A stretch of 64,000 nt of DNA from Angiostrongylus vasorum (taxonomy: Eukaryota; Nematoda; Chromadorea; Rhabditida; Metastrongylidae). The translations under genes and the position numbers were made by a program. The notes under the pieces are model-generated. The model ran no database searches. It saw only the letters and a program-made list of their open reading frames with translations, and was not told the origin of the DNA. The stretch covers positions 310,001-374,000 of the forward strand of contig JADANN010000392.1 in NCBI GenBank assembly GCA_018806985.1. Reading direction: 5' to 3'. Below are positions 12,901-23,463 of the stretch, piece by piece. How positions within the stretch are numbered: position 1 is the first letter of the stretch; every line of letters begins with the position of its first letter.

Positions 12901-15900
12901 CAACATATTTCAAACTAGCAACATGTTTGAACGATTTGGTTATAGTAAGTCCCTTTGACAAATTCATCTGTAGCTTTTTTCTCGTAGCATAGTCACATTC
13001 GTTTTTCCTTAATGACATGACACGTGTCTAGGTGAAATTGGGCTGATTTATTTTGTTTATTTCTGATAAAATAATGTTGGTTCTATAGGTTGTTAAGGTA
13101 AAAGAAAATTTTTAAATATTTCTAGCGTTTTAAAAGTAATTTTTGTGAGGATAAAAGCAGTTGAGGTGGTTACTTGGACATAATCCCTGAACATAATCCC
13201 TATCTTTGCGACACATTGGCATCCTTTCTTTAGTACCTTGGTGAGATTAGCGCCTCGGCTATATCATAAGTTTAAAATCTTTCTTTTACGTAAACATGTG
13301 TTCCAAAAATCCTTTAAATAGCTAGGGAAAAGTGCGTTAAAGGTGAACTGTTAAGAACTAAATAAATTAGTTTTTTTTTTAAAGAATAACAGGACTAGTA
13401 CCAACTAATACCATTACTAAAGAAGATTAGTATGAATTAGCACTATTCTTTTCTTTGTGAATCCTAAGAAAGCACTGGTGTAATTATTAGATAACAACGA
13501 GGTACCACCGCACAACTATATCCGCGTAGATTACTTCTTACTTACATATATGGATTTTCTTTAACTTCTACAAATGTTTTGTTTTGCGACCAATGACTTG
13601 AAACTACCTAGAAGGCTGCTCACAACTGGTTATTTGTTTATGACGTATATGGTTTATTTCCACAAATCCACACTGCTTCACGCACTTGTCTTAGTTATTT
13701 TTTTACTTTGCAACCATCATCTATGGGGTTCGCATTCAGTCATGTGTTGAGGTGATGTATAAAGATTCTGCAGTTGATTCAAGCAGTGTGTACAGCTTGT
13801 TAATATGTGCAACGAAGATGTTGGACCATCTTTTTGGAGGTTTTCCTCGTGGTCTTTTTGGTTATCCTAGGATATGGCCCGTTTCTTTTGTTCTGTTATC
13901 ATGTTTTCTTATCATTGCATGACTGATCTATCGATGTTTGCTTTCAACTCTTTTCCACTTTGTTGAGCTCAGTAAGCGTTTCTGTGCGTCTTCAGTCAGT
14001 ACTGCTCGAAGGGAGGATAATGTTATCGGCAGAAAGAAGAAATCGTACTGGAGCACGTAACGTTTTGTTGACCTAGTTGTGTGATACCACTGTAGTGGGA
14101 CAGTGAACAGTTTTGACGATACAGATATTGTACGATATATTGCTCTGTCACATGTATTATTTATTTTGATGTTCAAGTAATGAGTGAAAAAGCTGTATCC
14201 TCGTTGTACAATGAGTATTTTATTTACTAATTTCTTTGTCGAGCGCGTCCATATCATAGCCAACTATGCTGAAGAAAATGGCATTTGTCGTTATACTGTC
14301 GTTCTCGTAGTAAATACTAAACAAAGGTTAGAATAAACAGTAGGTTGTATTTCTAGCATATTCCTCTAACTCTCGACAGTGTTTTGACATGGTCCACTCA
14401 ATTAAATCCTTTGTTAAGTCCAGCTTACTCACTTGCGCATTATGCGATGCTTCACTGTTTCCCATCTTGTGCAGTGGCGGGCTGCATAAAGGTCTTCATT
14501 GCATCCGTTCCATCCAAAGATGTGACGTCGTGTGTGCTACAATTAGATCATGTAGATGGCCTTCAGCTCAAAAGATCAGACGAAATATTGTCCGGTCCGG
14601 CTGCTGTACCAGGCTTCAAGCCTCCAACTGCGGATCTAACCTGTATGTGAAGAATTGGCTCCAGTAGGAATGGTATGATCTGGTACGTCTGATACAGGTC
14701 TTGTAAATAGAAGTTTTTATAAAACCTCTGTGATTGGTTCCATTTCACAGATAGAAATTTTAGTCTGTCCGTTTTCAAACAGCAGAGCTGCATAGCAGAA
14801 TGCGGAATGTTGTACTAACGAGGATCTCGATGTGACATTTATCTATACTCTTCTCTTTTGCTCATCTGTTGGAATCTTCACCTTTCGATATAAGTGAAGA
14901 TCATTCTGTACTGATGCTTCGCAAGTTACATTACTAAGCATTTATTAGGTGGCGTGTAGCGCAATAGTTGGTGATGCTCTGTAATATAAATTGATTCGGA
15001 TTGCTAGCTGGCACAATCAATTCTACGTTGCTTAATGAAATCGAATGCATAGGACATCTTTTAACGGTTGATCAACACCAGACGCTTCATCCTGTGTCGT
15101 TTATTCTAAACTTTCATTCCATATGTTTAGCAACAAGATCTCACTGCAACTATCTCTTCTCTTTCAGGAACTGTTTAGTCTTGCTTAGTGAGCCTGTTTT
15201 TGGATCAAGAAGAGTTTGCTCTGCATGGATTAATAGGGTTTCGGGCAAAATGTAGTATTCTCTGGAATTCCCACTTTTTGCGCCACTTATAATTGCTTGC
15301 CTAGAGTATGAGAATGGATCTTTTGCGTATCGCTTCTTTTCCTGTTTTCGCTCAATAATGGATTTTTCTCCACTTTGTAGTTGGATTTGTAATTCTTGAT
15401 TTATAATGAGAACGAATGTTTGAACGAAGAAGGCGATGATTTAATCCTATTGAAAAAGAAAGCAACAAAATAAACTCCATCTTCTGTTGGCAAGAATGCG
15501 ATCGATCTCCAGAGAAACTGTAGCATTTGTGTATTCCCCTCATGCAGCTCCGATGATGGTCTTCCTTTTGAAGAATGAATTTTCACAGGGGGAGACAATC
15601 CGCGAAAAAGTCGTGCAGTAAGACGTTCTCTATTCCATCGCAATATGTTCAACTTTCCCGCTTTTAATTCTTATTCTTGTATTGTTCTAATTCTTGTGTT
15701 GAAGTTGTCCGCAATGAATCAGTAGGACTTACCGCATCGGACCAGTTCCTCTAGAGCTTCATAACAGTTTGTGTGTTCCTTGTCATAAGTAGCTTATATT
15801 GGTGAGTAATAGGTCGTGATACTGATTTCCTTCAGATAAGGAATAGTAAGATGTATAATAGAAGGACAAAGTGGTAGGACAAATTTTCATAAGAGTGGAC

Positions 15901-18900
15901 GACGTAGTCAACATTTGGACGCGCAACAAAGCCAACACCACTACTAGACAGTGGAACTTTCGCAGCTACAATGACAAGGATTCCATCGTTCATCTTCAAA
16001 TAGACGCCAAAAATCAGTTCGACAGACTTCCTGCTTTTTTTCAAATCTTCCGGCAAGTGTTACGGTGAATAGTTTGTTTCATCATCATCTTTATCTGATG
16101 AAGCGCTTGACAATTCGTTTGAGGACCGCACTACTATTTGTTTATATCTTGTGTTCTGCGAAGTTCTTGAATTTAAAGGACTACATGTCTGGAGGAATAT
16201 TTTTTTTCCAATTATATAAGTTATTGCTAATGTTACTGATCCACTGGTATGGAACACATTTCACACTTGATTCTGTCGCCTAGCAGTGGATTGGAGATTA
16301 CTAAGAAAATTGGATGCTCCTGTTTCAGGTGTCTCTTACTCCAATAAGCTGCGCTGGTCTTTACACTACATGTGATGACTTAAGACAAGGTTATATCATA
16401 TTTTTGACTATTTACTTTTTTGTTTGAAAGTGTTCACGGCAAATATTTTTTTGGATCACTCTTTTTCCAGGTGGTTGGTTGGATCCATTGTCTTGCGTCT
16501 GGTGTTCTAATGACGAAAGACATTTTGTCACTTCAGTAAACGATAAGTTCTCCTGTTTCCAACCATTGGTCGGAATTTGTCCTCCGGTTGTGGATCATGT
16601 TGGTTGATGTGTATTTCTGTGTATAGTAATTTGCTTTCTTCACACTGAAATTATAAATATTTGAGTCATACTGGATCTATATGCTGACCTAGCTCGATAT
16701 GTTACAAATTGTGGTTTTTATTTCTTGTTTACTAGGCAAACCGTAACGATAACCATTCGGAGTGGGAGGTGTATGGTTCAAATTTCGACATACTGGAGAA
16801 CATTGAAGTTTACGTGTGTGATCAACTGTGTACACTCAATCAACTTATGTCGACCAGTTCTAGGTAAACATCAAGCTGATCTTTATTCTAACCACGTTTA
16901 TAAAGTTGCAATTCTGGGTATTTCCTAGGTTGATGTGCTTCTTGTTGGATGGCTCTGTGCAGGATACCAGTTGTCCTATTCGTGTCGTTGGTCGGTTGGG
17001 AAATTATGATGATTTTACTTTGTATGTTAAGAAAACTACTCATAGTGTAGCATTAATGACTGACCATTCGGTACGCACAAAGTCTGCAAGGTATTATATA
17101 TATATATATGTATTCGTTATGAGATTTAATGAGGTTTCATCCAAATTATGATTCACTGAAGAATCTTTTTTCAGGACATGGAAGGTCGTCCTTGCAGTTA
17201 TTGTTGTTGTTCTAATTTTGATAGTACTTGGAATTATTATTTATCTCGCACGGAATAAGATGAGATTTTCGAAAGAAAACATCGAGGGAATACCTGCTCA
17301 TTCATTTGGAGACTTATCGATAACTAGAAGTAGGATTTCTGCTGCAAATAAAACAGACAAATCTAGTCTCATTAATTTATCGCCAATAGGCAATTCGGAC
17401 AAAAACAACGCATGCTTGATGGGCTACTTATCACCCTATGAGGACATGTTCAAGTATGTCTTGTTTGAGAAAGAATTTCCCGTTTGAAGGGCTTTTCGTT
17501 GTAGTAGAATATGGAGGGAAAAAAAAGCTACTTTAACGTTGCTAAAGCAGAGTTCTGTATTAAGTCCTATCCTAGTCATTTTCTTTGCGTAGGATTTCCT
17601 TATTTAATCGGATTCTGTGTAATAGTCGAAAATATTTGTGTATATGATAGTGTTTCAGGAGTATTGACGATCGGTTGAAAATAGACGTTTCGTTACTTCA
17701 CTTTGAAACTGAGATAGGGCGAGGTAAGTTTCGGATTGTGGGGTCAGAGGATGATTTCACATGTGAAGTGTTCCTTAAAATGGTTTGTTAAGGTCATTTT
17801 GGTATTGTCAGCCGAGCAACCTATACTGCAGCAAATGGTACGACAAAAAAAGTCGCATGTAAATTCTTGAAAGAGTCAGTTGCTGGTGTAGGTGACTTCA
17901 TCCTTGAAGGTCAGTTGCTTTTCGAAAATTTTATTGTGAAGGATGTAGTGCGTTTAACATATGTAGATGCCATTTGTTTGTATTTTTCGGGAAATGACTT
18001 AGTCGAGGACTCGTAAAATAGCTCTGAGTTTTTCATGTGTTGTAAAAGGTTAATAGTCCACTATTTTCATATCTCATAGTTTTAAAAACTTAAAGGCTGA
18101 ATAGGGAAAAATAAATCCTAAACGTAACGTTTAGAATTTATTTTCTACGTTAGCTATCAATTGTTTACACCTAATGTGTATTTTTTAATTCTCATATGCT
18201 TCCCTTTATGGTCTCTTATTACTACGATTGTTCTAATAAGTTCATAAACGTAGAGAATAACTTTTGATGGACCATTCAGTCTCAGAATCTGTTGGGTAAG
18301 TTGTCTTTTAAATGCAGAAATTATGGAAAATAAACGCTTTGCAGCAAGATAAACAGAAAACGATGCATGGACATTAATGCATGCGGGACGTTCTGACCAG
18401 GCACATGTGCATTGATATTAGTTCATACGGTTGCTTATTTGTTGTTGTTGGTTTGCTCATGCATCTCATTCGGCAATTCCAAAGTTTTATGGGTTGTCTT
18501 GGCTGTAAATTATCGTGAATTCTGTCACGTTAATGTTCAATCGCATTTTCAGCTCCGTATATTGGTAGCACTTGTTGGACAGCATTCATATCTCGTAAAC
18601 CTATTAGAGTTAGGGCTTAATTTCATATCTAATCGTTTTTTATTAATCGAAATATTTATGAACAGTTTTTGCCTGTGATTTACAAATTTTGAACAATGGA
18701 GGTAGCATAAGGTTGTTCGGTGTAGCAGTTTTGGAGGTACACATGAAGTTTGGAATCTTCTGAATTTTTCAATTCAACAGCGTATGAAGTTCTGCAAGTA
18801 GACAGTTACAGTCCGACCTCTATGTTTTTAACAGTCTTATTTTTCAGTGCTATCTAAATAGCCGTACCACTAATCATTAGGTCGCAAAAAGACATACTTT

Positions 18901-21900
18901 GTTTTGCACCTTCTATTTAAAGAAAGCACGTAGATAAGAAATTTTCTTCAAACTCCATCTTGCGTTTAAATCGAAAGCAAGCGGTAAATAGTAAATTAGC
19001 TTGTTGAGGCAAATCGCCGCTTCCAACGGATAGTAATCAATTGTGATATTGGCTGCGAATAAAATTAAAGCGCAGCCTTGAGAATGCCATTACCCTAGTT
19101 GTTGCTTGATCTCACCATATTTTTCGTTTATTTTCAATCGATGCGCGGTGCTACTCAGGAAAAGTGGGCAGATTTGGACAGACTATTGGTGATGACTAAA
19201 CGGGAATCAAAACCCCTAGGTAATCACTTATTTTATAAAAGTATTGTTGACCATTCTCTGTATAATGCTTAATCGCATAGCTTCACCATCGATAGAAGGA
19301 AACCAGGTGGTTGTGGGTATATTACGGCTTTGTGCAGGGACTATTATACGAGAAAGAAACTGGAGAGCGAGAAAAAGCAGTTGTGTTTTCGCAAGAGCGG
19401 AAGAGGAGTGAAATTTGACGAAGAATCTATAGAACCTCCTAAGACTATTGGGACATTTGGGATCATCTTACAAATTCCTAAAATGGAGTAAGGTCTGCAT
19501 TATCTCCATTCATATTCCAAATTAGTATTGTGATCTGAAGCATGCGCTCATCGTTTTACAAAGATACTACGCGGTAGCGGTACACTAGAACGGTGCGCAA
19601 TTGTGACTTTGTTGTGGTTCATTAGCTCCACGTTGAGATTTACGAGTCGTTCGATTGAATTATCTGTACCATGATATGAGCCTTTCTGCATCTGAAAATT
19701 GCAAAATTCGCCGAAGCTTAGACCGAAGTCAAATGAATATTGTGTAGGAACTACTTATTTTTTGATGAGAACTTGAGAAAAATATACCTATGTACTTAAA
19801 CACTTTGATCTTTTTTAAAGAAATCTTCATTTCTTAAGCATGCATTTAGTGACAAATTATAAGGGGAAATCTGGTGCTGTTATCGAGAAGCTCAGTGTTT
19901 AGGATTAACAATGGGTCGTTTCAATCATCCTCACTTGATGCAGCTCATTGGAATAGCATTTGCGGACGGAAGAATTCCTATAATAGTTACAGATTACATG
20001 GAAAATGGTGATCTGAGGTCTTATCTTCGTGATATTTCCAAGGTATTTGTCAACTTCAAAGAAATCGAATAAAAACACCATGAGTTGTTTACCTTTTTTT
20101 TCCACTTATGCTCGAGTAACGCAGTTTTCACTCTTACTGTATAGAGGTGCAAACAATGCCGACTTTCTATCGTACATAGATGTATAAATGGTTTTTAATC
20201 CATATCTTAGTACACTAGAGGCAAGTGATACAGTGGTAGTGATGCCGTTCACGATGAGCACGGTTGTGGTTCGATCTCGCTCCGCACTTACCAATTTTTT
20301 TCATGCTTCCGGCGTCGAGAAATTACTATCAGCTTTGTGTAGGAACGACCCATTTCCTGCAGTTTTAGTGGGAACTTTCAAGGCCGGTTATCTCAAGACT
20401 CCAGGAAGAATCGACTCCTCCAGCATTTAGCGACGTTTATAGCGACGCCAACAATTCTGAAAGCGTCCGAATCCACACATGAGAGGCATGAGAGGCTCGA
20501 GGGACTTTGTTTATGATAGATTTCAGGGAACGAATCGAATGTAAGAAGTGCTGGGTTCCAGGCAGTAGATGTGAAGACGGGCCGTGTGCAATAAATAGAG
20601 AATAAAATCAGTGCACTTTTTATGAATATTTTCTCGCAATCCCTTCTAAGGCGTTCATAATATCTTTTTTTTTTTATTATTAAATAAAGCATGCCTTCCA
20701 AAGGTTTATCTCCTCATTGTGTCTTATAGGTGTTCCTGGGTGTCGGGCTCCGACGGACAACGGGCAATTCATCTCCCTGAAAGAGTGTCCCATGCTGAGA
20801 AGGAGTCCGACGTTTCCATCAGGAAGGCCAGCTAAGAGTAAACGAATGCCAGGATCCGTCACCATCCTGGTATCAAACTAGTCGTGTGGTGGCAAATTTC
20901 CCTCTGATCCATTAAGGCGGTGACTGCCTGTGGTGGTGACGACGTGGGGCAGACTGTGGCGTGGTTGACCTCGGGACATCAAAGCACCACTATGACTAAA
21001 CCAGCAATACTCCGAAAAATTGGTGATTATCCTGGGGCCCGCATAACCAGTGAGGACGGGCCATCGAACCATCCAAGTAGATAAAGCATGGGCACATGGG
21101 GCTATATTTTTATGGTAACAATGAAGATGTTGCTTGTTACGAATAGAAAACGTAATGGAGCTAGTCAAACCGTTTTCTTGATGTTTCTGGGCAATTCACA
21201 TATTAATCAATAACGGTTCAATTGTTGGATCATGTTAATCATGATAGTCATAGATTTTAAGCATGTTTTCAGATAATCACAATTCGCAAACTGCTAAAGT
21301 TTGCATGCCAAATTGCGGAGGGAATGAAGCACTTGCACTTCTGTCGGTCCGTTCACTGTGATCTGGCTGCACGAAATTGCATGTAAATGTTCTCGTTCTT
21401 TTTTTTAATTTGAAATAATTTTTGGAAGGTTAACCGTTTTATTTGCTGCCTCCTCTTTTTAATGACAGAGTATATTGCGAAATATAACTTCAATGATACT
21501 GAGATATTTACAAAACTCTGGACAGCAGGTGTCTGCGGTGGGAAACGAACGCGCTATTGTCCTTTCCGGAGAGTAACGCGTTCACCACCACACCATGCGG
21601 GTCCTCATCTTAACTGAGTTCATTGCCGATTTGGGCTCCCCAGATCAATCCCGCTGACTGGTGATTGCTGATGGCAGAGATCGATAGAACTAGGGGAGAG
21701 ACAGGCGAAACGAAGGACCCGGACGGTGTGGTGGGGGAACCCGTTACTCCCGGAAAGGACAATAGCGCGTTCGTTCCTTACCGCAGACACCTGCGTTCCA
21801 GAGTTTGCAAATGTCTTGGCATCATTGAAGTTATAATTTTTGGAAGTTCAAATCCTTTATAGGTAAAACTGACTACATTGCCATATCTTCTCATTGTTGC

Positions 21901-23463
21901 TTCTAAGGTTGGACTCCGATCTTAACATCAAGATTGGCGATTTTGGGTTGTGCCGAAGAGTCAGTGATGAGAGTGAGTGTTACAAGCCGTCTCATAAGCA
22001 CCGTGATGTCCCCTTCCCATGGATGGCACCGGAAGCGATGAGAAGCGAAACGGTAACTGATGCACTATTGCATTTTTTCCAATACTTCTTTTGTAGTCAT
22101 CAACGATTGAAATTTGCTGCTTTCCAAGATAGCGATATGGTTTATATTTTGCCAAAAATAACAATAAAGACGCTGGAGCAATGTGGAACCTCCTGTGCTT
22201 CCTGGTTTTGAGTCTAATGCAGTGAATTTGGGTGTTAGTATGGCGATGGTGGTGAGTGTTATGATGAGGTTAGTGGTGAGTGGCCATCACTTGAGTTTCC
22301 TTTTTTCTTTTGGGCAGGTTGACCATGCGCAATGCTCTCCACTGGTCTGGAACTTTTCCTTTTGAAAGCAATATGTCACACGGGTTACTAAAAGTGAATT
22401 CGGCTTACGGTTTCAGGCCCAAACTCGACTGTGATTTTATTGAGACCTAGAGATATGCCTTTTCTGATACCTTCAATCGCAATTTTAGCTTTGGAAGAGT
22501 GAATGAGAAGCGACCGAGGTTTTCTTGGGCTGGGATTGGGATTTTGATATAGCAGTATTAGAGGTGAAACTTTTCCGCTAGCGATTCTAAGTGGTAGCGG
22601 AGCATGATCGCCGTCGCATTTTTTAGTATCGATAATGAAACATTGTGGCCACAGGAAATGCCGACGGCACTTTTTTTGGAGTAGTACTTTTTTGAGTTGC
22701 TTTCAGAAATTTCTTTTGCTTGTGCCTATGTAAACTTTCCTGCCGAAACTGAAATCTGTTCAATACAACTTTAAGATCTTTGAATAAGCAACTGAAACAG
22801 TTTTTTATGTCCGATGAAGCGTTTCTATGGGAGAGGTTTTGGTTTCAGAGACAGCGACTGTGGAACGGAAAAGATTTGTGTAGAACATATGAGTTACTAA
22901 TTCCATATCATAACTGGTGATACATTATCTTTTTTCCTTGTCGTCGTCACATAAGCCCATTGTTTATTTTCAGTTCACGTTTCAAAACGATGTATGGGCA
23001 TATGGCGTTGTTCTTTGGGAGCTCACCACTCGGGGATTGATGCCATATGCTGGCAAAAACGGAATCGAAATATTGGAATTTCTACGGGCTGATAATAGGC
23101 TGGAAATGCCTGAATATTGCCCTTCGGAGTTGTACGTGTTATTACATTGAACACACAGAATTTCTCTGCATTTTGATTTCTTTGTTCCTTAAACTCATTT
23201 CATTTAAATTTGTGTTCACTTCAGGTATAATGAAATAATGCTACCTTGTTGGCATGCTAATCCTCAACAGCGTCCAACTTTCGCGGATTTGGTGACCTTA
23301 ATGAATAATCTAGTCGCTTCTATGGAAAGTAGTCAACTTAACCGTCTGTCTTGTAATTACGAAAAAGTGAGTTCTACCGTTTCGCTTTGTTATGCCCTCA
23401 TTTTCCTGCTATTAGGTTCTAACTGCAAAACATTTACTGACCTTGCCACCAATGGTGAATTAA
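6760..23463 (+). CDS. svh-2: MET-like receptor tyrosine kinase, 22 exons traced
   Basis: Single-pass receptor tyrosine kinase of the MET/RON class. Exons read from splice signals: 6760-6964, 7336-7512, 8875-8945, 8999-9111, 9200-9304, 11120-11224, 11398-11507, 12511-12613, 12684-12815, 16329-16389, 16471-16598, 16736-16863, 16929-17090, 17175-17453, 17659-17723, 17793-17909, 19903-20042, 21273-21382, 21908-22052, 22974-23131, 23225-23366, 23416-23463 (TAA). Every donor/acceptor pair keeps phase, giving about 930 residues. Order: leader, sema, PSI, one IPT, TM helix, kinase. The MET signature is clear in the C-lobe (WELTTRG, PEYCP, MLPCWH). The start codon lies in an unseen 5' exon. The ectodomain is shorter than vertebrate MET, which has four IPT repeats. 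The svh-2 name rests on MET-like kinase motifs plus the dop-3 neighbour. The least certain junctions are the 8999 and 9200 acceptors. Confidence 0.88.
7013..7233. mobile_element. Small near-perfect foldback element, svh-2 intron
   Basis: A left arm of about 100 bases (7017-7115, with ACGCTGAGATATTTGCAAAA and ACCACGATTACTTTTT) is matched in reverse by 7130-7232. The spacer is about 15 bases. The arm end resembles family C (GAGATATTTGCAAAAC), so this is probably a related short form. Confidence 0.7.
7336..12815 (+). CDS. svh-2: svh-2 exons encoding the sema (beta-propeller) domain
   Basis: Eight exons (7336-7512, 8875-8945, 8999-9111, 9200-9304, 11120-11224, 11398-11507, 12511-12613, 12684-12815) join into one open frame. 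Sema/plexin-like signatures include HTYFVGSAFQPYEP, then RTVAKITRIC followed by ELESRMDVAIECG, which corresponds to the plexin pattern R-x-C...L-x-S-x-x-x...L-x-C-G. Later come QLASFP, AVCVFSM, FRPIKGAM and a closing blade LNNDEEAIFILNSSV. This is the ligand-binding ectodomain of the MET/plexin superfamily. The intron after 9304 contains a family A SINE, and the intron at 7513-8874 holds a family B element. No furin-type cleavage site is clear enough to call. Confidence 0.8.
7661..8037 (+). repeat. Family B SINE-like element in an svh-2 intron
   Basis: A unit of about 380 bp beginning AACGGTTTACCGCCTCAT and ending GGGCCATCCAAGTATC. Internal landmarks are ACCGTCCTGGTA and CTCCGAAAAA. Shared with copies at 20.7, 50.3, 52.8 and 60.8 kb. 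Confidence 0.8.
10618..10888 (+). repeat. Family A SINE in an svh-2 intron
   Basis: Head GTGTAGCGCAGTGGGCGG, body with CTGGCTCGATACATCGGTAG, tail CTTTATCTTTTATTT. It lies in the 1.8 kb intron between exons 9200-9304 and 11120-11224, in the gene's orientation. Confidence 0.85.
12160..12305 (+). repeat. Chimeric fragment: family A piece fused to family B piece
   Basis: About 12160-12212 is an internal slice of family A (CCCTCTGAGGTAGCAAATTGG, ACTTGTCTGGGA). From about 12213 to 12300 the sequence follows family B (AAAGGACTGCGACTGCCTGTGG, AGGATTCCATAGAAC). Both are in the same orientation with no full ends. It lies in the svh-2 intron between exons 11398-11507 and 12511-12613. Confidence 0.55.
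14320..14800 (-). mobile_element. LINE reverse-transcriptase fragment in an svh-2 intron
   Basis: The minus-strand open stretch 14563-14793 ends with EPILHIQVRSAVGGLKPGTAAGPDNISSD, matching the entry of LINE reverse transcriptases (E-V-x-x-A-(x)n-G-K-A-P-G-P-D-x-I). Residues from this strand down to about 14400 (LHDLIVAHTTSHLWMERMQ) continue the alignment. It is a different RTE-like subfamily from the 56-60 kb copies. Confidence 0.55.
14950..15095 (+). repeat. Family A SINE, internally deleted copy
   Basis: Head (GGCGTGTAGCGCAATAG) and 3' end (CTTAATGAAATCGAATGCATAGG, then TTGATCAACACC) are present, but the central 130 bases are missing. Located in the 3.5 kb svh-2 intron beside a LINE fragment. 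Confidence 0.65.
16329..17090 (+). CDS. svh-2: svh-2 exons encoding PSI and one IPT/TIG domain
   Basis: Exons 16329-16389 and 16471-16598 form a PSI module directly after the sema end: PISCAGLYTTCDD, then WLDPLSCVWCS, later a spaced C and CPPVVD. This matches the plexin-semaphorin-integrin cysteine pattern. Exons 16736-16863 and 16929-17090 give an IPT/TIG fold: WEVYGSNF, then ENIEVYVCDQLC and RLMCFLLDG, the usual Y-G-S-N-F...V-x-V...C pattern. A further beta-rich stretch (GNYDDFTLYVKK) leads to the membrane helix. All junction phases agree (1, 0, 2, 2). Only one IPT is present. The 3.5 kb intron before 16329 holds LINE and SINE remnants but, judging by continuity with the sema end, no missing exon. 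Confidence 0.82.
17175..17453 (+). CDS. svh-2: svh-2 exon: transmembrane helix and juxtamembrane segment
   Basis: Encodes the single transmembrane helix (VVLAVIVVVLILIVLGIIIY) followed by the stop-transfer residues ARNKMR. A serine-rich juxtamembrane region of about 65 residues follows, with two tyrosines in GYLSPYEDMF. The exon begins in phase 2 after TTTTTTCAG and ends in phase 2 at 17453 before GTATGT; exon 17659 completes the Lys codon. No MET-type juxtamembrane Cbl site (DYR) is seen. If the donor is ignored, the frame runs 34 bases beyond the exon to a stop, which is not the predicted splice form. Confidence 0.85.
17659..23366 (+). CDS. svh-2: svh-2 exons encoding the tyrosine kinase domain
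   Basis: Seven exons encode a near-complete tyrosine kinase. Visible elements are the glycine loop GRGHFG, the beta-3 lysine in VACK, the alpha-C glutamate in FILEG, the hinge region YMENGDL, the catalytic loop HCDLAARN, DFG in IGDFGLC, the APE motif in WMAPEAM, NDVWAYG, and the MET-like C-lobe (TRGLMPY, PEYCP, PCWHANPQQRPTF). Two features are odd. The HRD arginine is cysteine (TGT). Where MET has its tandem activation-loop tyrosines, this protein has Cys-Tyr (SECYKPSHK). The residues for ATP and Mg2+ binding are otherwise kept, so a working kinase is still possible. The introns at 20043-21272 and 21383-21907 carry transposable elements. Confidence 0.88.
17910..19902. other. Large svh-2 kinase intron
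   Basis: About 2 kb between the glycine-loop/beta-3 exon and the alpha-C/hinge exon. The only structure seen is an 18-bp inverted repeat at 18108-18144. Confidence 0.6.
20214..20610 (+). repeat. Family D SINE-like element, svh-2 kinase intron
   Basis: The head has an A-box-like ACAGTGGTAGTG and a strong B-box-like GTGGTTCGATCTC (20270-20282). The 3' region (ACGAATCGAATG, GATGTGAAGACGGGCCGTGT) ends in A-rich ATAAATAGAGAATAAAAT. The 3' part recurs at 43.5-43.8 kb. Internal sequence of the two copies differs a lot, so the family is old. Confidence 0.6.
20694..21080 (+). repeat. Family B element with target duplication, svh-2 kinase intron
   Basis: Flanked by the direct repeat ATAAAGCATG at 20684-20693 and 21081-21090, the mark of a target-site duplication. 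The body matches the other family B copies, with a slightly shortened 5' end. It sits between the exons encoding the kinase hinge and the catalytic loop. Confidence 0.8.
21429..21845. mobile_element. Family C foldback element in an svh-2 kinase intron
   Basis: Arms start with GCGAAATATAACTTCAATGA on the left and the inverse (TCATTGAAGTTATA) on the right. Flanks share ATAATTTTTGGAAG at 21415-21428 and 21833-21846, so the duplication is up to 14 bp, part of which may belong to the element end. It sits between the catalytic-loop exon and the DFG exon, 62 bases from the latter. Confidence 0.75.
23416..23463 (+). CDS. svh-2: svh-2 last exon and stop
   Basis: After the donor GTGAGT at 23367 and a 49-base intron ending in ATTAG, a phase-0 exon adds 15 residues (VLTAKHLLTLPPMVN) and ends with TAA at 23461-23463. 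Nothing resembling the MET bidentate docking tyrosines is encoded. If the intron is not removed, the frame instead runs on to 23516; splicing is favoured because both sites are good. No clear AATAAA was picked out just downstream. Confidence 0.6.
   Translation, partial: VLTAKHLLTLPPMVN

Larger units (their letters stand above)
12816..16328. other. Large svh-2 intron
   Basis: A 3.5 kb intron between the last sema exon and the PSI exon. It holds a LINE fragment (14320-14800) and a SINE remnant (14950-15095). The rest is unrecognised AT-rich sequence. Confidence 0.6.
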
